Assembly (NCBI GenBank): GCA_019925095.2
Contig: CM034407.1
Span: 7,194,710 to 7,258,709, forward strand
Source of the DNA: Dendrolimus kikuchii
Taxonomy: Eukaryota; Arthropoda; Insecta; Lepidoptera; Lasiocampidae
Length of the DNA stretch: 64,000 nucleotides
Reading direction: 5' to 3'
Numbering within the stretch: the first letter of the stretch is position 1; every line of letters begins with the position of its first letter. The translations under genes were made by a program, and so were the position numbers. This document shows, piece by piece, positions 1-10,482 of the stretch. The notes beneath the pieces were generated by a model that did no database searches, was not told the DNA's origin, and saw only the letters and a program-made list of their open reading frames with translations.

Positions 1-1020
1 CGGTAGCAGTATAAAAATTAAAGTCAGTCATCAGGAGTGGATGTAAATTTGTAGATATCTTTAGTTGAGGAACGCCTAGCCTTGTGAGATATTAGTGAAG
101 AGGCTTACAAAAAAAATTGTGTGTCAGTTCCGACGCACGACTGGAGTTTACTCCTTAAGTACGATTGTCTTTGAATATGCAATGCTGCGTCCGAATAACG
201 GCGCTTACAAGACCTTATATTTTAAAAACACCGTATCATAAAGAATAAGAATATCATGAATCACCTAATTTCATTCTACGACGGCTAGACGCTTTGCGAC
301 GCGCGGTTATGTGTTTAGGCTCTGAATCTTAAAACCCTTGTCGTCTATGGGAAATAAGTGCCCCGAATGCTGCGGAAATCACCGTACTGCGTTCTTCGAG
401 ATATATTTTTTAATACGAGTAATGCATCAAAGGTGAAAAATTATAATAGGTACTAGTTATTTTTGATACTAGTGCGGTAAGTTGATTTTTGCATACGGGT
501 AGATGAATATAACCACTAGTTTGTAAAAGCCAACAAACGCACGTGTATCATACGTTTTTCAACACATTTTAGAGAAAACAGTACAATAGTTAATGAAACA
601 AACTTAATTATCAGTCGGAAAGTCGCAACAATCTTTTGACCTTTATAAATAATGAAAATGACGCGCATTTGCAAAATTAAACGGCGCCACGTCACTGCAT
701 CTTTTATCTCATTTTCTCTATAATATTAAAGTGCGACAAATGTATTGATCAATAGCGGTTCCAAGAATGTTCGATTATTCAGCTTATTTGTTCTCGTAAT
801 GTGAATGAAACTCCTTGGTGGAATTTTTATAATTTTTTTCACCTAAATACCTATTTTACCGCACGGCGCATGTAAAGTAGGTGTACTTAGGTGGGAGTAT
901 CTATCTTACCCCCCGCACGTTCCATTAAGTGGTGCGTAATTATTAACTTTCGAACAATGTATACAGGCTTCGTAAATGCGTTTTTCTTTAAACAAATGTA
1001 TTGAAAATATATTATTGTAG
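1..1020. other. No gene seen; upstream sequence or intron
   Basis: AT-rich sequence without a convincing coding stretch on either strand. It ends in a splice-acceptor-like ATTATTGTAG immediately before the GC-rich exon at 1021, so at least its right part is probably an intron of that gene. Confidence 0.5.
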
Positions 1021-1206
1021 GGTTGCGTAGAAGTTCTGGAGAGTCTGAGGGAAGGCGAGTTCGGGCCGTGCGAGCAGCAGATCGAGCGGTACGTGGAGGC
1101 GTGCGCAGTTCGGTTCCCGTACGCGATCGCGTTCAAGGCGGCCGGCGCCACCAGCACCGACACGCCCCACAACGACGACCCACAGGAGCCGGCGTGCACC
1201 AACTGA
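1021..1206 (+). CDS. Terminal coding exon of an unrecognised gene
   Basis: After an acceptor ending at 1020 an open frame of 61 codons runs from 1021 to the TGA at 1204-1206. The peptide starts GCVEVLESLREGEF and ends QEPACTN. The exon is strongly GC-rich (GCG, GCC, CCG and CTG codons) in an AT-rich surrounding, which is the main argument that it is real. It has four Cys (residues 2, 17, 27 and 59 of the exon) and an amphipathic stretch around IERYVEAC, so a small cysteine-containing helical protein is possible, but no family is recognised. The 5' exons are not visible in the first kilobase. Other frames across the exon are also open because of base composition; the frame given here is the one that joins the acceptor and has protein-like composition. 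The entry phase from the preceding exon is not proven. Confidence 0.6.
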   Translation, partial: GCVEVLESLREGEFGPCEQQIERYVEACAVRFPYAIAFKAAGATSTDTPHNDDPQEPACTN

Positions 1207-1249
1207 AACGGTAATCCCGCTCATCCACTTCTTTATAGTTTTTTTTATT

Positions 1250-1555
1250 ATTGCAGGAGATCAGCAGACAGGCAGACGACCCACTTGATGGAAAGCGGTT
1301 ACCATCGCCTATGGACATTTGTAACACCAAAGTTGCTACAAATGCGTTGCTGCTCTCTTAAGGGAGACTGGAACCTGGTCACTAATGCCGGAACACAACT
1401 CAAGGTTGTTATGGCGACATACTTTAGACCAGGGGTGATAGCCATCCAGTCGGGCAAATTCCCTACCACCTGGCTGTGGGTTGTTAAGTCGCCTCTTACG
1501 ACAGTCCGCCCGGCCGCAGGAAATTGTATTCTTTCTCCGTTCCTGCACGGATAAA
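1250..1555 (-). mobile_element. Retroposon tail, repeat family A
   Basis: On the minus strand this reads from a segment with CTGCGGCCGGGCGG through CCATAGGCGATGGTAACCGC to a GCAATAAAAAA-like tail. At least nine more copies occur in the window (16639, 24125, 39073, 48165, 53826, 56400, 62045, 62375, 63525). The A-rich 3' end with AATAAA marks a retroposed LINE or SINE 3' end. The clade is not assigned. Confidence 0.7.
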
Positions 1556-1569
1556 TAGTCTGGATATCC

Positions 1570-1610
1570 AAACGAATTTTCTCCATTATTTAAATGGAGA
1601 AAATTCGTTT
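1570..1610. repeat. Perfect 18-bp inverted repeat (hairpin)
   Basis: AAACGAATTTTCTCCATT at 1570-1587 pairs with its reverse complement ending at 1610, leaving a short AT loop. It lies between repeat A and the SINE-like sequence. Confidence 0.7.
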
Positions 1611-1624
1611 CCGAAATTTACCAT

Positions 1625-1712
1625 ACTAGGAATTGAACCCGAAGCCTCTGCGTTGCAGTGAGGTATGCCGGCAAAGGCTTAGCCTGCTGAACGACAGAGG
1701 CCGTCGAATAAT
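1625..1712 (-). mobile_element. tRNA-derived SINE head (degenerate)
   Basis: On the minus strand it begins near GGCCTCTGTCGTTCAGCAGG (A-box-like) and ends at GGGTTCAATTCC (a close B-box match), about 45-50 nt apart as in a tRNA-like Pol III promoter. It cannot fold as a complete functional tRNA. A more decayed relative with the same tail lies at about 42295-42385. Confidence 0.45.
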
Positions 1713-2134
1713 AATCTCCCTGCTACATCAGGGTTAGTATTAGTGTTAGTGGCTGTGGCAAAAACGGCTTGTTAATAGTAGGCTATAGCGGCAACAAACT
1801 CTCCAGCGACACGTCTAGCTGCAAAATTTATTTTTGGTTATATTTGTCTATCTCTTCTTTTAATAAATAAAGAACTGTGTTATACAATTACTTTTCGAAG
1901 AATTAATGGAGTTGTAGAAAACAGTGTATACTCACAATCAGTAAGTCAAAATCAAAAGGATAGAAAGATATTGTTACCGTCGTAATAATGATAAGACATA
2001 CTAAAAATTCATACTGCAACTTTCTTCCTTCTCCCATAAATTTCTTACGTATTTGACAAAATAAAAATACTGTACAGAAGGTATAGTATAAGAGGCAGGA
2101 GGAACGAGCTGCTATGTAAATGAAGTTTTGTCAT
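1713..2134. other. No feature seen
   Basis: AT-rich sequence with scattered stop codons in all frames; nothing supported. Confidence 0.4.
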
Positions 2135-2347
2135 TTAAATATTCTTGTGTAGTCGTATATATACCTTTTTGAGCAAGGCACTTTTTAATTTAGTGAAGGG
2201 CATTTCATTCGGAATCTTATTGAAGAAGCGTATACCAACCCCCAAAAAGGAATTGAATTTTGACATTGTACCGTAGTAAAAGTTGATAATAATGATAATG
2301 ATGTCTCTTTCAGTGAAATGTGACGGTCTGTGGCCTGAAGTGTTCAA
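2135..2347 (-). mobile_element. LINE reverse-transcriptase C-terminal fragment
   Basis: The minus-strand translation contains SFLGVGIRFFNKIPNEMPF followed by KLKSALLKKVYI, the usual last residues of Jockey/CR1-type LINE reverse transcriptases (a structural tail of the pattern 'N-K-L-P ... F-K ... L-K'). Only this end is left and no catalytic motif is present. Confidence 0.6.
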
Positions 2348-3265
2348 CCGAGTACGAGTAACGGAACATTTATATATATTTTAGGGTTTATTAATATTTG
2401 TATAATGATTGGTTTCACGTGTGTTGTCATATGCTATGCGGTATACCTATTTTCACCCATGCGACGGTTGCGCCATATATTAGAAGAGTCACTTCAATAA
2501 CATAATTATAAAATTAAAATAAATCCATGACAAAATATTTCGATATATTTTTTATTGTTTTAGTTCACGGGCCACAAGAATGCCTGTGCTTATTATTTAT
2601 TATTGTTAAAATTAATTTAATTGTATTGCCAGCTGATAAATGTTCCATTGCTGAGCTCGGGCCTCTATTTTTTTGTGGAATCGGATTTTGTATGCCAGCC
2701 ATATTTGTCCAAGGCGCTTATCGGGTTTTACACAGCGGTTATCTAGATGTGTAGGTTTCACCGCGATGTTTTTACGCTGTTAATATTTTCAATGTTTTGT
2801 CAACAATCGTATTGTTACTTATATCGATGCGTACTTCAATAACAGGGATGAATTTGGGATAATTCTTATCCCGGAAAATGGAACAGTTTATAGACAAATA
2901 ATTATGTATATTCGTTAAAAAGATATATTATGAAATTTTTTTATGCTGAAAATTGTATGTTTTTTCTAAATCCCGGAAAAATATTGAAATGAAATATACA
3001 TATATGTAAATTATTAAAGATAAAATTTTGGTTTTAACCCTTAAATAAATTTTGTTTGGAATCCTTTGGGTACTTTCGGAGCCTATCAGAGACAAACTTT
3101 CGGACAAGACTGACTGACAAATCTAAAATCGTAATTTATTGGGCGTATGACAAATATCATTTTTCTCTTATGATTTGGCATTGATTTTGAAATAATAGGT
3201 CATTTTAATTGATTATGTGTAAAAGATAGTCTGTGCAGAAAGAGAACCATCATAAGATTTGAAGG
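2348..3265. other. No gene seen
   Basis: AT-rich. A short stretch around 2855-2990 with 'TTATCCCGGAAAATGG' resembles the internal part of the Helitron-like family H1 described at 30272. Nothing else can be supported. Confidence 0.35.
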
Positions 3266-3267
3266 CG

Positions 3268-3415
3268 CTGCTGTGCTAAAGGGCCATCCTGCATGGCAGT
3301 CCGCCGCGTAATGCAGGACTGTGAATTTTGTTGCCTGCATTGCGTCCTGAAACACCGAGCAAGAATGCCTCTTGATTCCTGCACTACTACCGCAGGACTG
3401 CACTGCGGGATAGTG
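3268..3415 (-). repeat. Interspersed repeat rich in TGCAGGAC, copy 1
   Basis: The reverse complement matches 18450-18690, for example GCAGTCCTGC, TCAAGAGGC, TCGGTGTT and GCAATGCA in the same order. The GC-rich sub-motif TGCAGGAC/GTCCTGCA recurs within each copy. Class unknown. Confidence 0.55.
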
Positions 3416-4085
3416 AATAAGTCTAATGATCGTATTTGTTATGTTGACAACACTGTTACGTCATTATAGTGCGCCTGTAAATCTTGATATTTTGAGACTG
3501 TTAGAATAAAACGTTTTCAAATTCTGCCTTAATAATTGTTTTAATGTAATTTTTTTTATTTCAATTTTACGTCACAACAGTTCTCTTTCCGCATAGACTA
3601 TATACATATTAATTTATTAGTGAAAATATTTATATCGCTGGCAACCTAAATAAAATAACATGGCGGTTGAGGGACTTGAACACTCCTAGCGCTGTCCCGG
3701 CTGCCGAAGTACCCCTTGGTACGATACGCTTTGTAAATAATAATTATTAAGTTTGTACTATACAAATAACGTTAGCATAATACCTTTTTAGACTTGAACT
3801 CAAAAATGACTGCCGGTTGAGACGTTATGGGGAATGGTACACCTTCGATCATAAATGTTTTAATACACTACACGGCGTTTTCTTGGGTTTTTGGCGACCA
3901 TAATTAAACTAAGTGCAGGTTTTACTAACTGTTGAAAGTATTAACCCCTAAGTCAAAAACTCCTAAAATCACTACGATTATACTAGAGAACTCGCCCCAT
4001 AAAGTACAATTTATTTATTGTATTATTGTGCGACTTGACTTATTGGTCACTCTATAGCAGTCGTGATCACATAACTTGACTGTCA
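3416..4085. other. No gene seen
   Basis: AT-rich sequence without supported features. Confidence 0.35.
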
Positions 4086-4089
4086 AATA

Positions 4090-4400
4090 TCTATGAGTAA
4101 GGGTTTGTGGCGGTAACTGAAGGGCGATGTTGTGTTATCAGTTTTATTGTCTTAAAAACATTACTTTCAAATGAACAATAGCTGTAGGATATTGATAGTT
4201 TTTGAGTAGTACTATGTGTTTTTGTGAGAAATGTGAACTGTGTAGTCAAATGTGGCTATTTGAGTTGTCACAAGAACTCCGTTGTTTGGCGTCAGCCGAA
4301 GACCTATAATTTGGCTGAGCTATATTGAAGACTTGACACATCAAACAAGTGCTGTTTGGCCTAAGTTCCTTTGCCTGCCATTGCAGTGAATAAAACAATT
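4090..4400 (+). mobile_element. Retroposon 3' fragment, repeat family D (old copy)
   Basis: Shares 'TGTAGGATATTGATAGTTTT' and 'TTTGAGTTGTCACAAGAACT' with the better-preserved copies at 23572-23903 and 50945-51261, which carry 12-bp TSDs. This copy is diverged and its ends are unclear. Confidence 0.55.
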
Positions 4401-4544
4401 ATATTAAAATTGTTGTTATCTACCCTCAATTTGTTTATGATCACTATGCGAGCTTAATGTTATCTATCGTACTGTCCTTATGCATATCGAATTATAAGAA
4501 AATGTCTCACCACCAATTGATTCAATTAAAAAGTTAAAATCAAA

Positions 4545-5057
4545 TCTATATTATAAATTTTTTAAAATAAAGTGTCTACATTGAAGCTATTTAAAAAACA
4601 ACTAGAATAGACTATATAAACAACGAAAAACGCGATGTATTTTTTTTAGATTTCTTGTCTGTTTGTTCAGGATTCACGTAAAAACTACTGGGCCGATTTC
4701 GATGCGGTTTTCGCTGATCGACAGCAAATTCTTAGATTTAAAATCTGCGTGTTTTATTCTGGGAATCCCGCGGGAATTTTTCTGAGAATGATAATTTAAA
4801 ATGGTCATATTAAAAAAATCGTTTTCCAGTGATTTTTTACTGATCGCTAGCAAATTTTATGTAATAAAATCGTGTGATATTTTTATTTCGGGAATCCCGC
4901 GCGATTTTCTCGAGAGCGGTTTTTAGTTTCGGGTGCATAAAAATTTGCATAAACCGACTGTTTTCACTTAAACGATAGCTTATATTTTTTCGATGGTGCG
5001 GTACTGTGGCCCGGGAATTTCAAGTTAAGCTTGGACGAAGTCGCCGGCATATCCTAG
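4545..5057 (+). mobile_element. Helitron-like element, family H2
   Basis: Begins A|TCTATATTATAAA and ends with ATCCTAG|T, the 5'-TC and CTRR-3' ends of a Helitron inserted between A and T. It contains the family's internal phrase ACTACTGGGCCGATTTCGAT. Non-autonomous, about 0.5 kb. Confidence 0.6.
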
Positions 5058-6850
5058 TATTGTTACATGATTCTTGGAGAACTGTTTAACACTTAATCCC
5101 TCAGTTACACGTATGGATGCCACTCCTAAAGTAGAATAGAATAGCATTAATTTTAAATAAAAGTATTGTTTTTAATAACTATTATGATCGAAGGTTTTTT
5201 TTTACAAATTACTAACATGAACTCAAATTTAACTATTTAGTTTCTTTTGTTGTTATTGTCACATTTTGTAGATATGTGTAAAGTTTTGACAATAATTATA
5301 TAATGAATACTCCAGTGTAACAGCGAGCATCTTATTTGTTAATTTTATACAAATTGTGGTTATATAATTTTATATACGGGTTGGTTAATCTGTTCGCTTG
5401 TCTTTAAATATATTTTAACCACATGTAAAAATAATGTTAATGTCTTAATGTTTGAAAAATGATCAGTATAATTATACGTAGAAAATTGTAACGACAAAAA
5501 AGGTTGGGTCAGGCAGAATTTCGCGCAATATCTGTCTTTAGTTATTTCTTATACTCCCTCAAGAATGTTTTAAATTAGTTACAATGAACGTTCGATGTAC
5601 TTTTACTCTAATTAAAGTAATGCCGATATTAGACGGGTCAACTAAATTGAATCAATTTGGTTGAATGGCACGGAACTGAAAGACTACGGTATTCAATGAC
5701 ATTGAATGATTCAAGTTTATGTTTATGTGGATCAGTTTGGTGGATTCGTTCAAGTTGAAAAACATAAATGAACCGTCCAATACCGGCTTAACACAGTTAA
5801 TAGTTGATGTATTGTATGAAAAGCACAGCAAGGAAAGAGAGCTAATTTCATTATATGGTCATTATACAAAATCCCTCCTATGTTATGACAGGAACGAGAT
5901 GTAAATATGTACAATGACTGCAAGTTTACAGCGTTTATAAAACTCTCTTATTATCTTTTGTATAAATGGTATAGCTGAAAAAAAAAAGATTCAGAACTGA
6001 AAGGATATGACTAAATTCAATGACATTGAAAGACAATTTTTTGATTACATTGTACACTTTGGTTCGTTCATCTAAATTGAAAAACCAAAGTGAACCATGT
6101 GATGTAAGCATAATTGGAAGTAACACATTTTTTATTACCCTACAAAATGTCAGTGTACTTGACTCGCTTATTATTATTAAACTGTATTTTTTTTATTATT
6201 TAAAAGGATGTCATGAAATTGCAGATTTTGGTGGAAACTTAAGAATGAATACTTATGTTGTGCAGTTTTATATTTTAACAATATGTTTAAAAAACTGACA
6301 ATATTGGTAGGATATTGATTGTTTTTATGCAGAAATTGTGTGGAAAATCTGGGTTGTTTAAGGCAATGTAATTCCATTGCTTAATTCCATTGTTTGGGGT
6401 CAGGTCAAATATCTACGATATGGCCTGAATTAAAGTTTTAACACAAGTGATGATGAATTAAATAATATTAAGACTTGGCTGGAAGGTTTACGTCAGCAGG
6501 CCATACGTTTTTTCAGAGGAATATTACAAACGCGATTGCCAACCTGTATATTATATCATGGAGTATAGAGATAAGGAGGACAATCTTAATGTTAAAAAAT
6601 GTCCGTTTAAACGGAACACTTCCCGTCTACTTTGTCTCTTATACCTAGTTTAAATAATGCCCACTTCTACGGCAGCAAAGAGGAAACTGGCGAGAGAACT
6701 GGGCAGCGGCTTTATGTAAACACATACTCGCGCTGCTCACACCCTCGCCGTTTTCCTCCTTGTTATCATGGAGTTAGGCATAATGCAAATGAGCTGTTAA
6801 TCGTTACCGATGAAGTGAAGTTAGCAGATATTGTATACTAGCTCCATTCT
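5058..6850. other. Gene-free stretch with an internal direct repeat
   Basis: AT-rich. Two related blocks at about 5660-5780 and 5995-6100 share 'TTCAATGACATTGAA' and 'GTTCAAATTGAAAAAC'-like sequence, pointing to an old local duplication. Open frames around 5.7 and 6.0-6.3 kb lack protein-like features. Confidence 0.35.
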
Positions 6851-6999
6851 GGGGGACTAAAGCGGCCACTTTCGCAGATACGCTTTACGAGTATGACAAG
6901 TGTCTAAATAAAGTGGAATTTTATGCTGTCTTACACCAGCATATCTAGGAATATGAATTCTACTAAGCGGTTTATCATACGTGGCCGTTTTAGACCCCT
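6851..6999. mobile_element. MITE, family M2 (149 bp)
   Basis: Terminal inverted repeats GGGGGACTAAAGCGGCCAC (6851-6869) and GTGGCCGTTTTAGACCCCT (6981-6999) match at about 16 of 19 positions. The interior is related to 43338-43487. No TSD is certain. Confidence 0.65.
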
Positions 7000-7329
7000 G
7001 GTAGATTAATACTGCGTTATTTATTTGTATGACTAAACACGTTCAGTCTTAAACCCATATAACATGGTACTCCTTATCTATGTGCTCCATACCCGTACAC
7101 TTGCACGGCAAATGCAATTGTTATCATGTTATTCTAGTTTGGTGGAACTATCTCTGTTTATGTATTCGAGTCGTGTGATTGGAGGATTTGTACCCGTTTC
7201 ATCTTGTAAATAAAATAATAAAATTTTATTTTACAAATTCATTTACACTTGTTTTATTTCATTTGGCTTGGGTTTAAAGAGTTTTATTCTTAAAAGAACA
7301 TTGCACTTAATACGAGATACAATAATTTA
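7000..7329. other. No feature seen
   Basis: AT-rich sequence, no supported feature. Confidence 0.35.
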
Positions 7330-7966
7330 AGGTACCTTCCCACTACATCGTATCCATGACCGTGCTATCCGGTAAAAATGTTCTTTGTATTGAAAAGTAT
7401 TAAACTATGCCCACTGGAATGTCACCGACCAACGTCGTCACGTGCCATGCACGGACGTCAACAATTGTAGGCGACTTTATTTTGCCGGTGCCGCTACGTT
7501 CTGTGTATGGCATACGACGTTGTCAAACCGGTGCGTGCAGGCGGCGAGACGGGAAGCATACAGGTTTTAACTGCATATTATGACCGTTTTAAGCTCGTTT
7601 AAACATGTTGCCGCTTGTTTTGTTACTCTGTTATCGTCAGTTCAACAAGACGCACTTGGATTCGATGTTGAAATGGAGGACGAAAAGTATTATACGAATT
7701 TATATATAATTTAAAACGTCCAAAATTTATTGATAGTGACGAGACAGAAATTGCGTGGGAGGAAATTGAACTTGACTGAAAACAGATGGACTACCACAAA
7801 TGAGAGTACGGGAAGCACAAGGATATGATACGCAGATGCTACGGACACCCGTTATGCACGGGTATGATACGTTCTAGTGGGCATAGTAGACCGTAACGTA
7901 TTTCTTAGCCTGCCTGATACGTGTATAGCACGGTCATGGTATGATCCGGTGTAGTGAGCAGACACT
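7330..7966. mobile_element. Inverted-repeat DNA transposon, Harbinger-like (tentative)
   Basis: Imperfect terminal inverted repeats: CATGACCGTGCTATCC near 7353 against GGTATAGCACGGTCATG-like sequence near 7924, with a second inner pair around TATGCCCAC (7409) and GTGGGCATA (7878). Flanking TTTA on both sides would fit a 3-bp TWA target site. The interior translates near 7716-7779 to RPKFIDSDETEIAWEEI, loosely like a MADF domain carried by Harbinger elements. Transposase is absent. Confidence 0.45.
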
Positions 7967-8179
7967 TTTACATTCTAACATATATCCTATAATTCAAAAG
8001 TAAATGTACAAACTTACAAACATAGTTAGATTGAACAATATAAAAATAAAATAACATTTCCAAGTCTAGGTTTCGTAATGTTTTGAATAATATAAATTTT
8101 AAAAGATTTTAATAAATATTTCTTTAGCTTGTTTTATATTTTTTTTATTTTTTCATTCCTTCACTTCGTTACGTAACTT

Positions 8180-8489
8180 CAAGGCTTGGAACCGGTTTAA
8201 GATTGGTTCTAAGCAGTTTTAGCTAAACTATTTCGTTCATAGAAACCTGAATTTTCCGATGTATTACGCGAGAACAGGAAGTACTATTCTATATCCTTTA
8301 ATGTTTATGTTTGACTGAAAACTTGCTGTACCACAGGGCTGCGCTTTGAAGGTGTACGGCAATAACTGCTAGAAACCGGTTTATTCACCAAAACCTATGT
8401 AACGAACTCTTGTTACCAAAAACCGGTTGATTGAGCTTAAAGTGACAACAAAACCGAAAAGAAAAGTTTTTACCGGTTTTCAAGCCTTG
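8180..8489. mobile_element. hAT-like MITE (310 bp)
   Basis: Ends CAAGGCTTGGAACCGGTT (8180) and its counterpart ending AAGCCTTG (8489). Flanks CGTAACTT (8172-8179) and GGTAACTA (8490-8497) agree at six of eight positions, the 8-bp TSD length typical of hAT elements. The interior repeats ACCGGTT several times and has no coding capacity. Confidence 0.65.
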
Positions 8490-8877
8490 GGTAACTAGCT
8501 AGCTCCTTCACATAAAATATTTATTATGCCGTATTTTTCTGTTCTTGATGGTCCAATAATAATTTTGTTAATGTCTTTTAAATTGATTGTTTCTGTGTTT
8601 ATCGATCAATGCACAGGTTCGGAGGGCAGTTTACCCTCTAACAAGAAAGGAAATGACAATCGCCTAATAAAAATGTAATCCTGTGAAACAGACATACTTT
8701 ACTTTGTTTATAAGGACCACATACAGTAGTATTTTCTTTAGTTTTCGCGACTTGTATACATAATAAAACTACGTTTTAACGGTTTTAAGCGCGGTAATTT
8801 ATTTGATTTTGGTTATTCCGACGTTTCGGCCACTTTTCAGTGGCCGTGATCACAACCCACAAATCCTCGTGAAAGAG

Positions 8878-9050
8878 AATCGTTTCATACCTAGAATGAT
8901 GTGCGAGGCTATTGAAATCAAAAAACACCCAAATTTCAATAGAGAAGATGGTTGGCAAGTACCACCTGTTTGGGATCCAATCATCAAAACTATTAAGACC
9001 CAAACCCAGCAAGAAACCAACTGCCAGACCTCAAGACACTGTGAGCTCTT
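8878..9050 (+). pseudogene. GIY-YIG endonuclease C-terminus of a Penelope-like ORF (fragment)
   Basis: The frame reads NRFIPRMMCEAIEIKKHP, then NFNREDGWQVPPVWDPII. 'EAIEI..HP.NFNREDG' is the conserved end of the endonuclease domain in Penelope-like reverse transcriptases. The reverse transcriptase domain and the GIY and YIG residues are missing, so it is inactive. Confidence 0.7.
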
Positions 9051-9079
9051 TCTGCGTGCACCGGAACACAAACCAACTT

Positions 9080-9206
9080 ACATACATACATACATAGCTT
9101 CACGCCAGTTCCCTTGCGGGGTAGGCACGAACAACAGGGCGCCATTTAGGCTTATTCTTACACACCTCACTTGCTTCTTTCACATTCATAACTCTAACAT
9201 AACATA
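9080..9206 (-). mobile_element. RTE-like LINE 3' tail inserted in the Penelope-like element
   Basis: Flanked by a perfect 12-bp TSD ACAAACCAACTT (9068-9079 and 9207-9218). On the minus strand it ends with the CCCCGCAAGGGAACTGGCGT motif and a (TATG)n tail, as at 32263, 40458, 50445 and 59387. Confidence 0.85.
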
Positions 9207-9479
9207 ACAAACCAACTTGACTGGTAATTTCTTTTATTTTCCTTCCACCCATTTTAATATTATATCAAATTATTAGAGCTAGGCATCTTTGCTGAAGAGT
9301 TTCTGGCGCCGCTTCTCTTCAAGCCATAACATGTTGCGAAGCGGTGGTAAATTAGATTAGGCTCCCATAGAGTAAATAATAACCATAAACAAAATTTAAA
9401 CTAAATAATTAAAATGAACAAGTTGGCGGTAGGCTAAATAAAACTTTAACAATACTCGTTGACACTTGACATCTTTGTC

Positions 9480-9521
9480 TTCCGTGATCACGGCCACTGA
9501 AAAGTGGCCGAAACGTCGGAA
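9480..9521 (+). ncRNA. Hammerhead-ribozyme-like fold in the Penelope-like terminal segment
   Basis: In order: UUCC (9480-9483), GUGAUCA (9484-9490), an extra C, a perfect 7-bp hairpin GGCCACU-GAAA-AGUGGCC (9492-9509), GAAA (9510-9513), C-GUC (9514-9517), GGAA (9518-9521). This matches hammerhead order: stem I, CUGANGA box, stem II, GAAA, minimal stem III, GUC cleavage site, stem I. The core reads GUGAUCA in place of CUGAUGA, swapping positions 3 and 8. Hammerheads are known in Penelope-like elements; activity here is inference and the extra nucleotide before stem II is a caution. Confidence 0.45.
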
Positions 9522-9806
9522 TAACCAAAATCAAATAAATTAGCGCGCTTAAAACGGTCAAAACTTAGTTTTATTACACATACAGTTGTATTAAAAAATC
9601 GAATCGACAATATCTTTAGAAGCTTTAATTATTGATAATTTGATGTAATTTTTGAAGACAGGAAATAAAATGTCTTATATTTTATATATCTATATTCTGA
9701 ATCACATTTTAAAATACAATGACAAATAATAAAAACAACAACTTATCAAAAACTATGGTACAAAACATGGAGATTCTATTACGAACAAGTAAATAGAATA
9801 TTATGA

Positions 9807-10142
9807 TTTTTTTTTGAGGTGGGGGAAATGCATTTCGCCAGGTCCTTTACTAGTAATTAGACCAAAGCCACGAGAGGTGACACCACGAATGGACACCAGA
9901 GTCAAATCGCTGGCTTGTGTGGAGACTCGACTACTCAATACTCCACTAAAACCACCCTCCCCCCCTGTGCCCCGCGCTTATGGCAGGAAGAGCGTGAGAC
10001 TTAGAACGTAGTTACGCCCACGCTGATCCTAGCGCATCAGTGCTTGAGAATGCCCCGGGAGAGGCAAACTCACTTCGTCAACTTCGCCCCTGCAGCGGTA
10101 TTACGGGAGATCTTGCGCATATCTGCGCCTCCGGGATCCATT
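9807..10142 (-). mobile_element. 5'-truncated LINE 3' end, R1-like family C
   Basis: On the minus strand it contains GGGCGTAACTACGTTCTAAG, a CACCTCAAAAAAAA tail, and is flanked by an 8-bp TSD TATTATGA (9799-9806 and 10143-10150). Related to 39907-40263 and 56673-56970. Confidence 0.65.
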
Positions 10143-10482
10143 TATTATGACTGCGCCTATGTCGACCAACTGCTTCATATGAAGTAATCACACAGCTTAG
10201 TTAGGTTTTCATATAAAATTCTTTATAACATAATCGGATATAATGACCTCGCTTATTGTGACATGTCGCTTATTACGACTTATTTTTATAAATTGTGTCT
10301 GGTTATAGGGACAATGATAGTAAGTTTAGAAAGAATCTAGTGCTTAAAATAAATTATTAAGATAAATTGCCTTGATTCTGAATAAAACAACTCTAACAAA
10401 AACAATAGCGCTAGATGCAATTCTTAAGGTCAATGATGCCTCGAACAAAATAATTATATTAATTATATAATATTCTTCTAAA
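10143..10482. other. No feature seen
   Basis: AT-rich sequence without supported features. Confidence 0.35.

Larger units (their letters stand above)
8761..9576 (+). mobile_element. Penelope-like element fragment, copy 1
   Basis: The outer about 90 bp are inverted repeats of each other (TAATAAAACTACG... at the left, the reverse complement at 9487-9576). Inside is the end of a GIY-YIG endonuclease reading frame (8878-9050), then 3' sequence, then the long-terminal segment. An inverted copy of the terminal segment at the truncated 5' end is typical of Penelope-like retroelements. It is interrupted by an RTE-like tail at 9080-9206. The matching copy is at 59804-60303. Confidence 0.7.

Noticed and set aside
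906..1330. Minus-strand and alternative plus-strand frames over the GC-rich exon
   Set aside because: They overlap the exon read from the acceptor at 1021; Arg/Ala/Gly-rich composition is typical of shadow frames in GC-rich DNA.
1285..1586. Frames containing GYHRLW...SLKGDWNLVT
   Set aside because: They recur in every copy of repeat A and are antisense to its retroposition direction, so they are not genes.
1625..1712. Possible functional tRNA on the minus strand
   Set aside because: A- and B-box-like sequences exist, but acceptor and anticodon stems do not pair; a SINE head is the better reading.
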